A DNA stretch of 64,000 nucleotides, taken from contig NZ_CAAHFN010000131.1 in NCBI RefSeq assembly GCF_900961225.1, positions 124,001 through 188,000 of the forward strand. The letters are read 5' to 3'. Positions 53,410 to 63,832 of this stretch are shown here, piece by piece. The translations under genes and the position numbers were made by a program. Source of the DNA: Modicisalibacter radicis. GTDB taxonomy: Bacteria; Pseudomonadota; Gammaproteobacteria; Pseudomonadales; Halomonadaceae. Every line of letters begins with the position of its first letter. Position 1 is the stretch's first letter. Under the pieces are notes generated by a model, which searched no databases, was not told the origin of the DNA, and saw only the letters and a list, made by a program, of their open reading frames with translations.

Positions 53410-53617
53410 TGATATTAAAATCACGATTAAGTTTTCTTTTTTTGTAGTCATTTTCCTACACGGCATGGCGACAAAAACGTCTTTTTCGGTAGGCCATAAC
53501 CGATAAGCTATCCCTTTGATACCGCCTTAACGCCCGCCAGAGGCGCGTGGCATAAACCGGTTCTCCGTCCAGGCGGGGTCCGGTGTAACGACAAGATAAT
53601 AAACGCAGGGTTAGCTC

Positions 53618-56600
53618 ATGAATCGTCATTTTCCATGGCGTCGCCACGTTGTCGCCATATTGGTCAACTGCCTATTCTGGCAGCCGGTGGTGGTGTTTGC
53701 CGGCGGTGTCCGGGTTGACCCCAATGGCGGTAATACCCGCCTCGATGCGGCGGGTAACGGCGTGCCGGTGGTCGACATCGCCACTCCCAACGCCAAGGGG
53801 CTTTCCCACAATACCTTCCGCGACTACAACGTCGACGAACGCGGGCTGATCCTCAACAACGCTACCGAAAAACTGCAATCGACCCAGCTTGGTGGGCTGA
53901 TCGTCGGCAACCCGAACTTGCGTGACCAGGCGGCCAAGTTGATCATCAACGAGGTCAACGGCGGGCGCTCGAGTCGGCTTGCCGGCTATACCGAAGTGGC
54001 TGGACGTCAGGCCAACGTCGTGGTCGCCAATCCCTACGGTATCACTTGCGACGGTTGCGGCTTCATCAATAGCCCCCGAGTCACCCTGACCACGGGAAAA
54101 CCCATCATTGAGTCGGGCGAGCTCGACCACTTCGCCGTCGAGCAGGGACAAGTCGCCATCGAGGGACTGGGGCTCGATGCCACCCAGGTCGACCGTTTCG
54201 ACATCCTCACCCGCGCCGCCACGCTCAACGCCGAGATTCATGCCAGGCGCCTGAACCTCATCACCGGCGCCAACGATGTCGACGCCGATAACCTCGCCAC
54301 CACGCCGCGCGCTGGCCGTGGAGAGGTGCCGGCACTGGCCATCGACTCGTCCGCCCTGGGAGGCATGTACGCCGACCGTATTTCCCTGGTCGGCACCGAG
54401 GCCGGGGTGGGCGTGCGCCTGGCCGGCGACATGGCCACCAATGCCGGCGACCTGCGCATCGACGTCGACGGCCACCTGCGTATGGCCGACGCTGCGAGCC
54501 GCCGCCGCATCGCCATCGATGCTGCCAGCACCACGCTCGCTGGCGAAACGTACGCCGCTGAGGGCATCGACTCGCGAAGTCGTGACAACCTGACCCTCAC
54601 TGGCACCCTCACCAGCGGTGATGACATCGTCCTGGCCGCCGGGCGCGCTATCACCAACGGCGGCACACTGAGTGCCGGAGTCACCGACGACGGGCAACGC
54701 CGTGACGGTCGCCTGACGCTGGCTGCCCAGCGGCTCGACAATCACGGAAAGATCGATGCCACGACCCGTATCGAGGCCGACCTCGACATTCTCGACAATA
54801 CCGGCGACTTGCTCGCCGATGAACTGGCCCTCACCACCCACGAATCGCTGACCAACGCCGGAACCATGCAGGGGCGTAACGTCAGCGTCGATGCCGGCAA
54901 CCGGCTTGCCAATACCGGCACCCTGCAAGGCGACCGACTCACCGTCAGTGTCGCGACGCTCGCCAACCAAGGCGCCGGCGCCCGACTGGCTGCCAACGAC
55001 TCGTTGCACCTCGACGCCGAAACGATCGCCAATCACGGGGGCACGCTCCTGTTCGGCAACGGTCAGGACGCATGGCTCGAGGCACGGGTGCTCGATAACG
55101 AGGGAGGAACCCTGCGCGTCGACGATGGCAGTTTGCGAGGGCATGTCGCCGCACTGAGCAATCGCGACGGGACACTGGTAGCGGACACTCTGGCCCTCGA
55201 CGTCGGCGCCCTTGCCAACGATGACGGCCTGCTCAGTGCCGACCGCGCCCTGGCGCTCGCCGTCGACGACGCGCTGAGCAACCGCGGCGGCCAGGTGCAG
55301 GTCACCCGGGGCGACCTGCAACTCGGCGCCGGCAGCCTCGACAACACCGGCGGCGTGCTGCTGGGCGAGAACCTCGGACTGAGCATCGACGGCGCCCTCG
55401 GCAACCGCGCCGGGCAGCTGCTCGGCGAGGGCCTGACGCTTGATGCCGCCAGCCTCGACAACGGCGACGAAGGCCTGATCGCCGCCGGCGCTGGCGGGCT
55501 CGACGCCACCTTCGCCGACACCCTCGGCAACGCCGGGGGCCAGATTCAGGCCGAGGGCGACATCGCCCTCAGTGCCGGACATCTCGACAACCAGCACGGG
55601 ACGATCCTCGGCGAGGGCCTGACGCTGCGCGCCGCGCACCTCGACAACGGCGACGGCGAAATCAGCGGTAGCGACCTCACTTTCGTGGGAGCGAGCCTTG
55701 CCAACGAGGCCGGCCGTCTGATCGCGCGGCAGGGCACGTTGCATGCCTTGATGACCGGCGAACTCGACAACCGCTCCGGGCAACTCGCCGGCGAGACGCT
55801 GACCCTCGATGCCGGCACGCTGGCCAACGATGCCGGCCTGCTCAGCGCCGACCGCGTCCTGGCGCTCGCCGTCGACGACGAACTGAGCAACCGCGGCGGC
55901 CAGGTGCAGGTCACCCGGGGCGACCTGCAACTCGGCGCCGGCAGCCTCGACAATGCCGGTGGCGTGCTGCTGGGCGAGAACCTCGCCCTGACTGTCGAGG
56001 GCGCCCTCGGCAACCGCGCCGGGCAGCTGCTCGGCGAGTCCCTCACGCTTGATGCCGCCAGCCTCGACAACGGCGACGAAGGACTGATCGCCGCCGGCGC
56101 TGGCGGCCTCGACGCCACCTTCGCCGACACCCTCGGCAACGTTGGGGGCCAGATCCAGGCCGAGGGCGACATCGCCCTCACTGCCGGGCATTTAGACAAC
56201 CAGCACGGGACGATCCTCGGCGAGGGCTTGACGCTGCGGGCCGCGCACCTCGACAACGGCGACGGCGAAATCAGCGGTAGCGACCTCACTTTCGTGGGAG
56301 CGAGCCTCGCCAACGATGACGGCCTGCTCAGTGCCGACCGCGCCCTGGCGCTCACCGTCGGCGACGAACTGAGCAATCGCGGCGGCCAGGTGCAGGTCAC
56401 CCGGGGCGACCTGCAACTCGGCGCCGGCAGCCTCGACAACACCGGCGGCGTGCTGCTGGGCGAGAACCTCGGACTGAGTATCGACGGCGCCCTCGGCAAC
56501 CGCGCCGGGCAGCTGCTCGGCGAGGCCCTCACGCTTGATGCCGCCAGCCTCGACAACGGCGACGAAGGCCTGATCGCCGCCGGCGTCGGCGGTCTCGACG

Positions 56601-59600
56601 CCATCGTCACCGACACCCTCGGCAACGCCGGGGGCCAGATCCAGGCCGAGGGCGACATCGCCCTCAGTGCCGGACATCTCGACAACCAGCACGGGACGAT
56701 CCTCGGCGAGGGCCTGACGCTGCGCGCCGCGCACCTCGATAACGGCGACGGCGAGATCAGCGGCAGCGACCTCACCGTCGCGGGGACGAGCCTTGCCAAC
56801 GAGGCCGGCCGCCTGATCGCGCGGCAGGGCACGTTGCACGCGACGATGACCGGCGAACTCGACAACCGCGCGGGGCAACTCGCCGGCGAGACGCTGACCC
56901 TCGATGCCGGCATCCTCGCCAACGATGCCGGCCTGCTCAGCGCCGATCGCGCCCTGGCGCTCACCGTCGGTGGCGAACTGAGCAATCGCGGCGGCCAGGT
57001 GCAGGTCACCCGGGGCGACCTGCAACTCGGCGCCGGCAGCCTCGACAACACCGGCGGCGTGCTGCTGGGCGAGAACCTCGCGCTGAGCATCGACGGCGCC
57101 CTCGGCAACCGCGCCGGGCAGTTGCTCGGTGACAGTCTCGGCATCATCGCCGGTTCCCTCGACAACGGCGACGAAGGCCTGATCGCCGCCGGCGTCGGCG
57201 GGCTCGACGCTACCTTCGCCGACACCCTCGGCAACGCCGGGGGGCAGATCCAGGCCGAGGGCGACATCGCCCTCAGTGCCGGGCATCTCGACAACCAGCA
57301 CGGTACGATCCTCGGCGAGGGCTTGACGCTGCGGGCCGCACGGCTCGACAACAGGCGTGGCGCGCTACTCGGCGAGGCCGGTGGCCTTGTCGCGACCCTG
57401 AACGCCACGAGTGGCACGGCCCTTGATAACCGCGACGGTCTCATCGACGTCCAGGGTAGCGATCTGCAACTGACCGCCAAAGGCGGCGCGCTTAACAACC
57501 GCGGCGGCACGCTGAGTGCCGGGCGTCTGGGTGTCGATGCAAAGTCCCTCGACAACGGGGGCGCCGGTCAGGTGCTCGCCGGCACGGGCGGGCTGATCCT
57601 CGAGGCCGCCAGCCTTGCCAACCAGGGTGGTCTGCTCAGTGCCGTCGGTGGTGTCCTGCGTGCGGCGTTCACCGCACTCGACAACCGTGGCGGCACCCTG
57701 CAGGGCGACGCCGTCAGCGCTACCGGTGCCACCCTCGACAATCGCGACGACGGCCTGATCGCCGCGCTGGACGGCGATACCAGCCTGTGGCTCGATCAGC
57801 GTCTCGACAACCGCCATGGTCGCATCCTCGCCCAGGATGCGCTGCTCATCGACCCACCGACGATCGACAATCGAGGGGGGCAGCTCGCCGGTCAGCAAGT
57901 CGATCTCGAGGCCGGCATCCTCCGTAACGCCGCCGGGCTGATCGAGGCGACCGGCGCTCTGCGTATCGACGCCAATACCCTGGACAACGTGGACGGCGAT
58001 CTGCGCGCCCTGGGCGGTGACCGCTCGTCCATAGCCGTCGCCGGCATCCTCGACAACACCCGCGGCCGCATCGCCCTGGCCAGCGATGCCGTCACTCTCG
58101 GCGCCGCCACCCTGCGCAACATCAAGGGTAGCCTCACCCACGCCGGTGACGGCCGCGCCGACCTCGACGTCGGCACCTGGCAGGGCAGCCAGGGCCGGCT
58201 ACGTGGCGCAGGTTTGGGCGTGATCAGTGCCCACAGCATCGACGGCGTCGGCGATTGGCAGTTCAATCGGGGGCTCGACCTGACCCTTGATGAGCGTCTT
58301 ACGCTCGGTGCCGATGAGCGTCTCGCCAGCGCCGGCACGCTGGCGCTCGACCTCACCGGTCTCGACAACCGCGGCACGATCGCCGCCAATCGCGCTCTGA
58401 CGCTCGACCTTGGCGGCGATATCACCAACCGCGGACGGATCTCGACTCAGGGCAATCTCGACGTGCGGGGCCGCAACCTGACCCAGCATGACGGTCAACT
58501 GGCCAGCGGTGGCACTTCCACCTACCGCCTGGGGGGTACGCTCGACAACCTCGGCCGGTTGACCGCCATCGGAAACCTGGATCTCCAGGCCGGTGCCATC
58601 ATCAACCGCGGCACCCTCGGCAGCCAGAACGACCTGCGTTTGGTCAGCGGCGGCATCATCGACAACCTGGCCGACACCCTGCTGTTCGCCGGCGGCAACC
58701 TGACGTTACGCGGGATAAAGCTGCTTAATCGCTATGGTGACATCTATAGTCGTGGGGACCTGGATTTTGCGCGCAACGACAACGGCGTCATGGCCAACCA
58801 GTTGGAAAACCGCTCGGGCACGATCGAGGCCGAGGGCGATATCACGCTGCGCGCTAAGGACTTTGTCAATACCAAGGACCGCTACGCCGATCATTTGGAG
58901 TTGGCCGATCGTAGCCTTGCAGGCAGCAGGTATTCGGTCAGAAAAAGCCATAAGGAGATGCAAGGTGGTGGCGGTAAGGGCGAGACCTCTGTCACTTGGG
59001 AATGGGTAAGTGATGGCACGACGATCTATTACGACTACGACCTGACCGAGAAACGCCGCACGGTGATCACGGCGGACTCGCCGCAGGCGCACCTTGTCGC
59101 CGGCGGTGACCTGCACCTGTTTACCGACGACCTGCTGAACTCCAACAGTGTGCTGGCGGCCAATGGCGATATCGATATCCGCACCCAAACCCTGCGCAAT
59201 CTCGGTGCTGGCGAGGAGACCGTCAGCCAGACCAGACAATATCGCTCCGATACGGGAGATTATGAAAATTCAAGCAGGGTTCGCTACTACCTGAGTGAAA
59301 GCGAACTGAATGCAATGACAGCTCCGGAAATAGCCGACTGGAACGCCCAGGGGGGCGTCGACGCTCAGGATCAGTTGCTGCCCGTCCCCGAGTTTCTTGC
59401 CAACAGCAATGCCCAGCTCATCAGCACAGTGACTACTCACACCCCGTTGGCGGGTAGCGAGAAGGCGGTCATCAGTGCGGGTGGGCGGGTTGCCATCCAC
59501 GCCAGCGAGCGCATCGACAACGGCGAATTGCAGGAACACCAGCGCCGCCAACTGAACGGCCAACTGGGTGAAGCCGACACCATGGGTCTTCTGGATACGC

Positions 59601-62600
59601 TCACGGTCACCCTCGACCGTCAGGCAGGCGAGGTGACGCCGACGAGCCGTCGCGACGCCGCTGCTCCCGAGCGTAACGCAGTGAATAGGCGCAATACGCT
59701 CGAGCCCACCGGGCGCCAGGCGACGGCACTCGATGCGCGGGGCGACTACCGACAGTCCTCCTCTTCCTCCGAGCGTAACGCAGTGAGTAGGCGCGACACG
59801 CTCGAACCCGCCGGGGGCCAGGCGACGGCACTCGATGCGCGGGGCGACTATCGACGCATAGCGCCGACTCAGCAGTCCTCCTTCCGGTTGCCGCAGGGGC
59901 GCTACGGAATGTTCGTGCGTGCAACCTCGCCCCAAAGCCATTACCTGATCGAGACCAACCCCGAATTCACCCAGGTCGATGAAGTCCGGGGCTCCGACTA
60001 CCTGCTCGACAAGCTCGGCTATAGCGACGACAGCGCCTACCAGTTACTCGGCGATGGCCGCTACGAGTCGCGCCTGGTCCGCGATGCCGTGCTGGCCAAT
60101 ACCGGCCAGCGCTACCTCGATGGTGAGAACGACGATGCGGCTCAGTTCCGCGACCTGATGGACAACGCCGTAGCCTCGCGGCAGGCGCTCGACCTGGAGG
60201 TGGGCGTGGGCCTGACCGCCGACCAGACGGCCGCGCTGACGCATGACATCGTGTGGCTGGAGAACCAGGTCGTCGATGGCCGGAACGTGCTCGTACCGGT
60301 GCTCTACCTGGCCCAGGTCGACGAGCGCGACGTGCGCGGCAACAGCCTGATTCGAGGCCGTGATATCGAACTGATCGCCGGAAGCGATCTCACCAACGTA
60401 GGCACCATCAGTGCCAGCGATAATCTCAGCGCGACGAGCCGGGGCTCGATCCTGCAAGGCGGACTGGTCGAAGCGGGTGAGCGCCTGGAACTGACCGCAC
60501 GGGATTCACTGCGTAACGCCATGGCTGGCGAGATTCGCGGTGGCCAGGTCAGCCTGAACGCCATCAAGGGCGATATCGTCAACGACCGCCTGGCTGCCAC
60601 CGTCGGCGATGCCCGGACCCATGCCACCTATCTCGATGCCGGTGCCACCATCGAAGCCCGCGACACGCTCGCGCTGAGCGCCGGTCGCGATCTCGTCAAC
60701 CGCGCACAGGTCAGTAGCGGCGGCGATGCCACCTTCACCGCTGCCCGCGATCTCATCAACGACGCCGTCGAGGACCGCCAGCGCCAGGCGCGCCACGCGC
60801 AAATCACAACGGCCACCGACAGTCAGCGGGCATTGGGGGCCTCGATCCAGGTCGGCGGCAACGCCAGCGTCGCTGTTGGTCGCGATGTCGCCTTCACCGG
60901 CAGCATGCTCGGCAGCGACGGGGATCTCGACATACAGGCCGGGCGCGACATACGCATCGCTGCAGCTGAGGAGCGCAGTCAGACCTGGCTGAGCCGCAAC
61001 GGGCGTTTTTTCAATACCGCCTACCGCGACGAGAGCGTGACCCAGCAGGGGAGTGAACTCAGCGCCGGTGGCAATACCAAACTCGCCGCCGGGCGCGACC
61101 TGCGTCTCGTCGCCAGCGACGTCACCAGTGGCGGCGATCTGAGCGTCGACGCACAGCGCGACATCCACCTCGAGGCCGCCGTCGATCGGCAGACGCACAC
61201 CGAGAAGGTGCGTCGCAAGACTACCACGACCGAGACGCTCACCCAGCAGGGCAGCCGGCTCAGCGCCGGCGGCGATCTGGCCATTGCCGCGGACGGCGAC
61301 ACCACCCTGGTCGCCAGCCATGCCAGCGCCGGTGACAGCCTCGCTATCGATACCGGCGGCGACCTGTCGCTGCTTGCCGCGGCGAATGAATCGGCCTACG
61401 AGAAGAAAGGCCATAACATGCAGCGCATCGTCCGGCACGTGCGCCAGCAAGGCAGTTCGCTCGATGCCGGCGACGATCTCTCGGCCAGCGCCGGCAACGA
61501 CATCAACCTGGTTGCCAGCCAGGCGCGGGCCGATGACGCCGCCTACCTGTTCGCCGGTCGCGACGTCAACCTGCTGGCCGCTAGCGATCAGGACTATTCC
61601 CTCTACGAAAAGGAAAAGGACGGTGGCCTGTTCGGCAGCAGCAGCTATCGCCGCGACGAGGTCGACGACCGTCGCGCCGTCGGTAGCCAGATCGTCGGCG
61701 GCGACGGCCTCAGCGTGTTCAGCGGCGGCGACCAGACCTACCAGGGCGCGCGCCTCGAGTCGGGCGGCGATCTTGCCCTGACCAGCCTGGGCAGCATCGA
61801 CTTCGCCACCGCCAGCGACCTGCACAGCGAGTCCCACGAGAAGAGCAGCGGCAACTTCGCCTGGCAGTCCTCCAAGGGCGAGGGCCGTACCGACGAGACG
61901 CTGCGCCAGAGCGAACTGATCGCCCGGGGCGAGACGCTCATCCGGGCGGCCAACGGCCTGAACATCGACGTTAGCCACATCGACCAGCAGACGGTCAGCC
62001 AGACCATCGACGCCATGGTCGCCGCCGATCCCGACCTCGCCTGGCTCAAGGACATGGAAGATCGCGGCGACGTCGACTGGCACCAGGTCAAGGCGATTCA
62101 TGACAGTTGGGATTACAGCCAATCCGGCCTTGGTGCCGGCGCCGCGCTGGCGATCAGCATAGCCGCCGTCGCCATCGTCGGCCCGGCAGCCGCCGGCATG
62201 GTGGGTACGACTACAACGACCGCGGGTGCCATGGCTGCCGCTGCGGTCGGTGCTGGTGCAGCCTCCCTGGCCGCCACCGGCGCGGTCAGCCTGATCAACA
62301 ACCGTGGCGACCTGGGCGCCACGTTCGACGACACGCTCTCCTCCGAGAGTCTGAAAGGTGCGCTGATCGCCGCCGCCTCGGCGGGTGCCGCGCAAGGGCT
62401 GGACACCGTCTGGGGCGGTACCACCGACATCGCCAACGGCCAGACCACCGGCTTCGACCTGAGCGACTGGAGCGACACCGGGCGCTTTGTCGGCCAGCGC
62501 GCCTCGCAGGCCGTGGTCGATGCCGGGCTGCAGACGGCCATCGCCGGCGGCGAGTTCGACGAGCATCTGCGGCAGACCCTGCAAGGGGCGGCCAGCACCG

Positions 62601-63832
62601 TGCTGGAAGCCACCCTGTTCAACCAGGTCGGCGACCTGGGCGCGCGCTACCCCGAGCTTCTGGCCGACGGCGAGGGCGGCAAGATCGCCCTTCACGCCCT
62701 GGCCGGCGGGCTGGCGGCGGAAGCCACCGGCGGCGACTTCAGAACCGGCGCGGCGGCGGCCGGCGCCAACGAAGCGCTGGTCAAGCAACTGGATACGCTG
62801 GTCGACCGTGACCCACAACTGCTGGTTGCCGCCTCGAAACTCACCGGGCTGATGGCGGCCGGGCTGGTGGATGGCGACGTGGCGCAGGGTGCGGAGATTG
62901 CGGGCAACGCGACGACGTATAACTACCTGTCGCATTGGCAGGAGGCCAAGAAGGACGAGGAACTCGCAGGCTGCAAAGACAAGACAACCTGTAAGATAGG
63001 TACCACTGTCAAATGGGCCATGGTGGATGCCCAGCAAGAGGCGGGGCTGCTTGTCGGCTCGGCGGGTGGCATCGCGCTTTCTGCCAAGGAAGCGGCGGAA
63101 GGCGTCTATGCCCTGGTCACCGACTTCCCCGAGGTCATGGACGGCCTGAAACAGCTGGCCACCTCGCCCGAGTTTCGCCAACAGTTCGGGGAAAACTACC
63201 TGAACGATCTGCAAGTACGTGCCGACCGTCTGGCCGAAGCTTACGAAACCGCCGGCTGGGATGGCTCCATTACGGCCGGTGTCGAGGGAGGGCGCTTCGC
63301 GGCGGAGCTTGTCGGTGTGTTGACAGCGGTCAAGGGCGGGGCACAGCTGATTGCCAAGCTGCCATCGTCAGCGGGTAAGCTGGTCGAGGCTGCTAGGCCT
63401 TCTCCCGGAAGTGATTCTTTGGGCAGTTTGGGCAGCCAAGCTACAAAGGGGAGAGCGATTGCTGAATATGGCCCTTTGCATAAGGGGCCGCTACCGGCTG
63501 GCATCGCAAATACATTCCGTAGTGGAACATACCGTGAGGTCGTGACTACTGAGGCAACAACGCTTTACCGTGTTATGGGCGACAAAGGTAAGACTGCTGG
63601 CGGGTATTGGACTCAGACTAAGCCGGCAGGGCCTCTTCAATCTGTTATTGATAGTGCTCTTGATCAAAATTGGGGGAATACAGCAACACGGGTAGTCGAA
63701 ATGGATGTCCCCGTTGGAACGCGGATATTTGAAGGGGTGGCGGCTCCCCAGCGTGGCTTGGTTGGCGGTGGCAATCAGGTGTATTTCGATCGAGTTATTA
63801 ATCCTTTAGACCCAAGTTGGATAAAACAATGA
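53618..63832 (+). CDS. CdiA-like filamentous exoprotein toxin
   Basis: This 3404-residue protein should be secreted by the upstream transporter and deliver a C-terminal toxin to neighbouring cells. An N-terminal signal (about 1-29) precedes the TPS domain (30-300), with GNPNLRDQAAKLI (NPNL) and VVANPYGITCDGCGFI (NPYG) motifs. A long beta-helical repeat region follows (about 300-2870), then a Gly/Ala-rich DUF637-like membrane region (about 2835-2930), then a pretoxin segment with GNATTYNYLSHW (TTYN at 3099-3102 where CdiA has VENN). The last 140 residues (from about 63400) are AT-richer and contain TTLYRVMGDKG, GYWTQTKPAGPLQS and GGGNQVYFDR, compatible with an ADP-ribosyltransferase-like toxin (TreTu-type is a guess). 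AGGG precedes ATG 53618. Confidence 0.9.
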   Translation: MNRHFPWRRHVVAILVNCLFWQPVVVFAGGVRVDPNGGNTRLDAAGNGVPVVDIATPNAKGLSHNTFRDYNVDERGLILNNATEKLQSTQLGGLIVGNPNLRDQAAKLIINEVNGGRSSRLAGYTEVAGRQANVVVANPYGITCDGCGFINSPRVTLTTGKPIIESGELDHFAVEQGQVAIEGLGLDATQVDRFDILTRAATLNAEIHARRLNLITGANDVDADNLATTPRAGRGEVPALAIDSSALGGMYADRISLVGTEAGVGVRLAGDMATNAGDLRIDVDGHLRMADAASRRRIAIDAASTTLAGETYAAEGIDSRSRDNLTLTGTLTSGDDIVLAAGRAITNGGTLSAGVTDDGQRRDGRLTLAAQRLDNHGKIDATTRIEADLDILDNTGDLLADELALTTHESLTNAGTMQGRNVSVDAGNRLANTGTLQGDRLTVSVATLANQGAGARLAANDSLHLDAETIANHGGTLLFGNGQDAWLEARVLDNEGGTLRVDDGSLRGHVAALSNRDGTLVADTLALDVGALANDDGLLSADRALALAVDDALSNRGGQVQVTRGDLQLGAGSLDNTGGVLLGENLGLSIDGALGNRAGQLLGEGLTLDAASLDNGDEGLIAAGAGGLDATFADTLGNAGGQIQAEGDIALSAGHLDNQHGTILGEGLTLRAAHLDNGDGEISGSDLTFVGASLANEAGRLIARQGTLHALMTGELDNRSGQLAGETLTLDAGTLANDAGLLSADRVLALAVDDELSNRGGQVQVTRGDLQLGAGSLDNAGGVLLGENLALTVEGALGNRAGQLLGESLTLDAASLDNGDEGLIAAGAGGLDATFADTLGNVGGQIQAEGDIALTAGHLDNQHGTILGEGLTLRAAHLDNGDGEISGSDLTFVGASLANDDGLLSADRALALTVGDELSNRGGQVQVTRGDLQLGAGSLDNTGGVLLGENLGLSIDGALGNRAGQLLGEALTLDAASLDNGDEGLIAAGVGGLDAIVTDTLGNAGGQIQAEGDIALSAGHLDNQHGTILGEGLTLRAAHLDNGDGEISGSDLTVAGTSLANEAGRLIARQGTLHATMTGELDNRAGQLAGETLTLDAGILANDAGLLSADRALALTVGGELSNRGGQVQVTRGDLQLGAGSLDNTGGVLLGENLALSIDGALGNRAGQLLGDSLGIIAGSLDNGDEGLIAAGVGGLDATFADTLGNAGGQIQAEGDIALSAGHLDNQHGTILGEGLTLRAARLDNRRGALLGEAGGLVATLNATSGTALDNRDGLIDVQGSDLQLTAKGGALNNRGGTLSAGRLGVDAKSLDNGGAGQVLAGTGGLILEAASLANQGGLLSAVGGVLRAAFTALDNRGGTLQGDAVSATGATLDNRDDGLIAALDGDTSLWLDQRLDNRHGRILAQDALLIDPPTIDNRGGQLAGQQVDLEAGILRNAAGLIEATGALRIDANTLDNVDGDLRALGGDRSSIAVAGILDNTRGRIALASDAVTLGAATLRNIKGSLTHAGDGRADLDVGTWQGSQGRLRGAGLGVISAHSIDGVGDWQFNRGLDLTLDERLTLGADERLASAGTLALDLTGLDNRGTIAANRALTLDLGGDITNRGRISTQGNLDVRGRNLTQHDGQLASGGTSTYRLGGTLDNLGRLTAIGNLDLQAGAIINRGTLGSQNDLRLVSGGIIDNLADTLLFAGGNLTLRGIKLLNRYGDIYSRGDLDFARNDNGVMANQLENRSGTIEAEGDITLRAKDFVNTKDRYADHLELADRSLAGSRYSVRKSHKEMQGGGGKGETSVTWEWVSDGTTIYYDYDLTEKRRTVITADSPQAHLVAGGDLHLFTDDLLNSNSVLAANGDIDIRTQTLRNLGAGEETVSQTRQYRSDTGDYENSSRVRYYLSESELNAMTAPEIADWNAQGGVDAQDQLLPVPEFLANSNAQLISTVTTHTPLAGSEKAVISAGGRVAIHASERIDNGELQEHQRRQLNGQLGEADTMGLLDTLTVTLDRQAGEVTPTSRRDAAAPERNAVNRRNTLEPTGRQATALDARGDYRQSSSSSERNAVSRRDTLEPAGGQATALDARGDYRRIAPTQQSSFRLPQGRYGMFVRATSPQSHYLIETNPEFTQVDEVRGSDYLLDKLGYSDDSAYQLLGDGRYESRLVRDAVLANTGQRYLDGENDDAAQFRDLMDNAVASRQALDLEVGVGLTADQTAALTHDIVWLENQVVDGRNVLVPVLYLAQVDERDVRGNSLIRGRDIELIAGSDLTNVGTISASDNLSATSRGSILQGGLVEAGERLELTARDSLRNAMAGEIRGGQVSLNAIKGDIVNDRLAATVGDARTHATYLDAGATIEARDTLALSAGRDLVNRAQVSSGGDATFTAARDLINDAVEDRQRQARHAQITTATDSQRALGASIQVGGNASVAVGRDVAFTGSMLGSDGDLDIQAGRDIRIAAAEERSQTWLSRNGRFFNTAYRDESVTQQGSELSAGGNTKLAAGRDLRLVASDVTSGGDLSVDAQRDIHLEAAVDRQTHTEKVRRKTTTTETLTQQGSRLSAGGDLAIAADGDTTLVASHASAGDSLAIDTGGDLSLLAAANESAYEKKGHNMQRIVRHVRQQGSSLDAGDDLSASAGNDINLVASQARADDAAYLFAGRDVNLLAASDQDYSLYEKEKDGGLFGSSSYRRDEVDDRRAVGSQIVGGDGLSVFSGGDQTYQGARLESGGDLALTSLGSIDFATASDLHSESHEKSSGNFAWQSSKGEGRTDETLRQSELIARGETLIRAANGLNIDVSHIDQQTVSQTIDAMVAADPDLAWLKDMEDRGDVDWHQVKAIHDSWDYSQSGLGAGAALAISIAAVAIVGPAAAGMVGTTTTTAGAMAAAAVGAGAASLAATGAVSLINNRGDLGATFDDTLSSESLKGALIAAASAGAAQGLDTVWGGTTDIANGQTTGFDLSDWSDTGRFVGQRASQAVVDAGLQTAIAGGEFDEHLRQTLQGAASTVLEATLFNQVGDLGARYPELLADGEGGKIALHALAGGLAAEATGGDFRTGAAAAGANEALVKQLDTLVDRDPQLLVAASKLTGLMAAGLVDGDVAQGAEIAGNATTYNYLSHWQEAKKDEELAGCKDKTTCKIGTTVKWAMVDAQQEAGLLVGSAGGIALSAKEAAEGVYALVTDFPEVMDGLKQLATSPEFRQQFGENYLNDLQVRADRLAEAYETAGWDGSITAGVEGGRFAAELVGVLTAVKGGAQLIAKLPSSAGKLVEAARPSPGSDSLGSLGSQATKGRAIAEYGPLHKGPLPAGIANTFRSGTYREVVTTEATTLYRVMGDKGKTAGGYWTQTKPAGPLQSVIDSALDQNWGNTATRVVEMDVPVGTRIFEGVAAPQRGLVGGGNQVYFDRVINPLDPSWIKQ
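55214..57357 (+). repeat. 609-bp internal repeats of the exoprotein gene
   Basis: Near-identical units start at 55214, 55823, 56309 and 56918, coding for residues about 533-1246. Units 1 and 3 are 609 bp (203 residues). Unit 2 is 486 bp because it lacks a 123-bp (41-residue) sub-block that starts ANEAGRLIARQGTLHA. Unit 4 is partial and fades out near 57357. Each unit carries motifs such as LDNGDEGLIAAG and NRGGQVQVTRGDLQLGAGSL. The high identity points to recent duplication or gene conversion. Confidence 0.88.
59669..59860 (+). repeat. 102-bp tandem repeat in the exoprotein gene
   Basis: Two copies of a 34-residue unit start at 59669 and 59771. Both begin ERNAV and continue with RR-TLEP, QATALDARGDYR. 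The first copy ends in a run of Ser. The repeat lies in a hydrophilic insertion between the two beta-helical parts of the protein and is charged and low in hydrophobic residues, so it probably forms a flexible link. Confidence 0.8.

Noticed and set aside
55214..57357. Regularly spaced repeats that might suggest a CRISPR-like or satellite array
   Set aside because: Unit length is 609 bp, all copies are in frame and encode beta-helical exoprotein sequence.
53672..57555. Long reverse-strand frames across the exoprotein repeats
   Set aside because: They are mirror images of the repeated coding strand; low-complexity translation and no ribosome sites.
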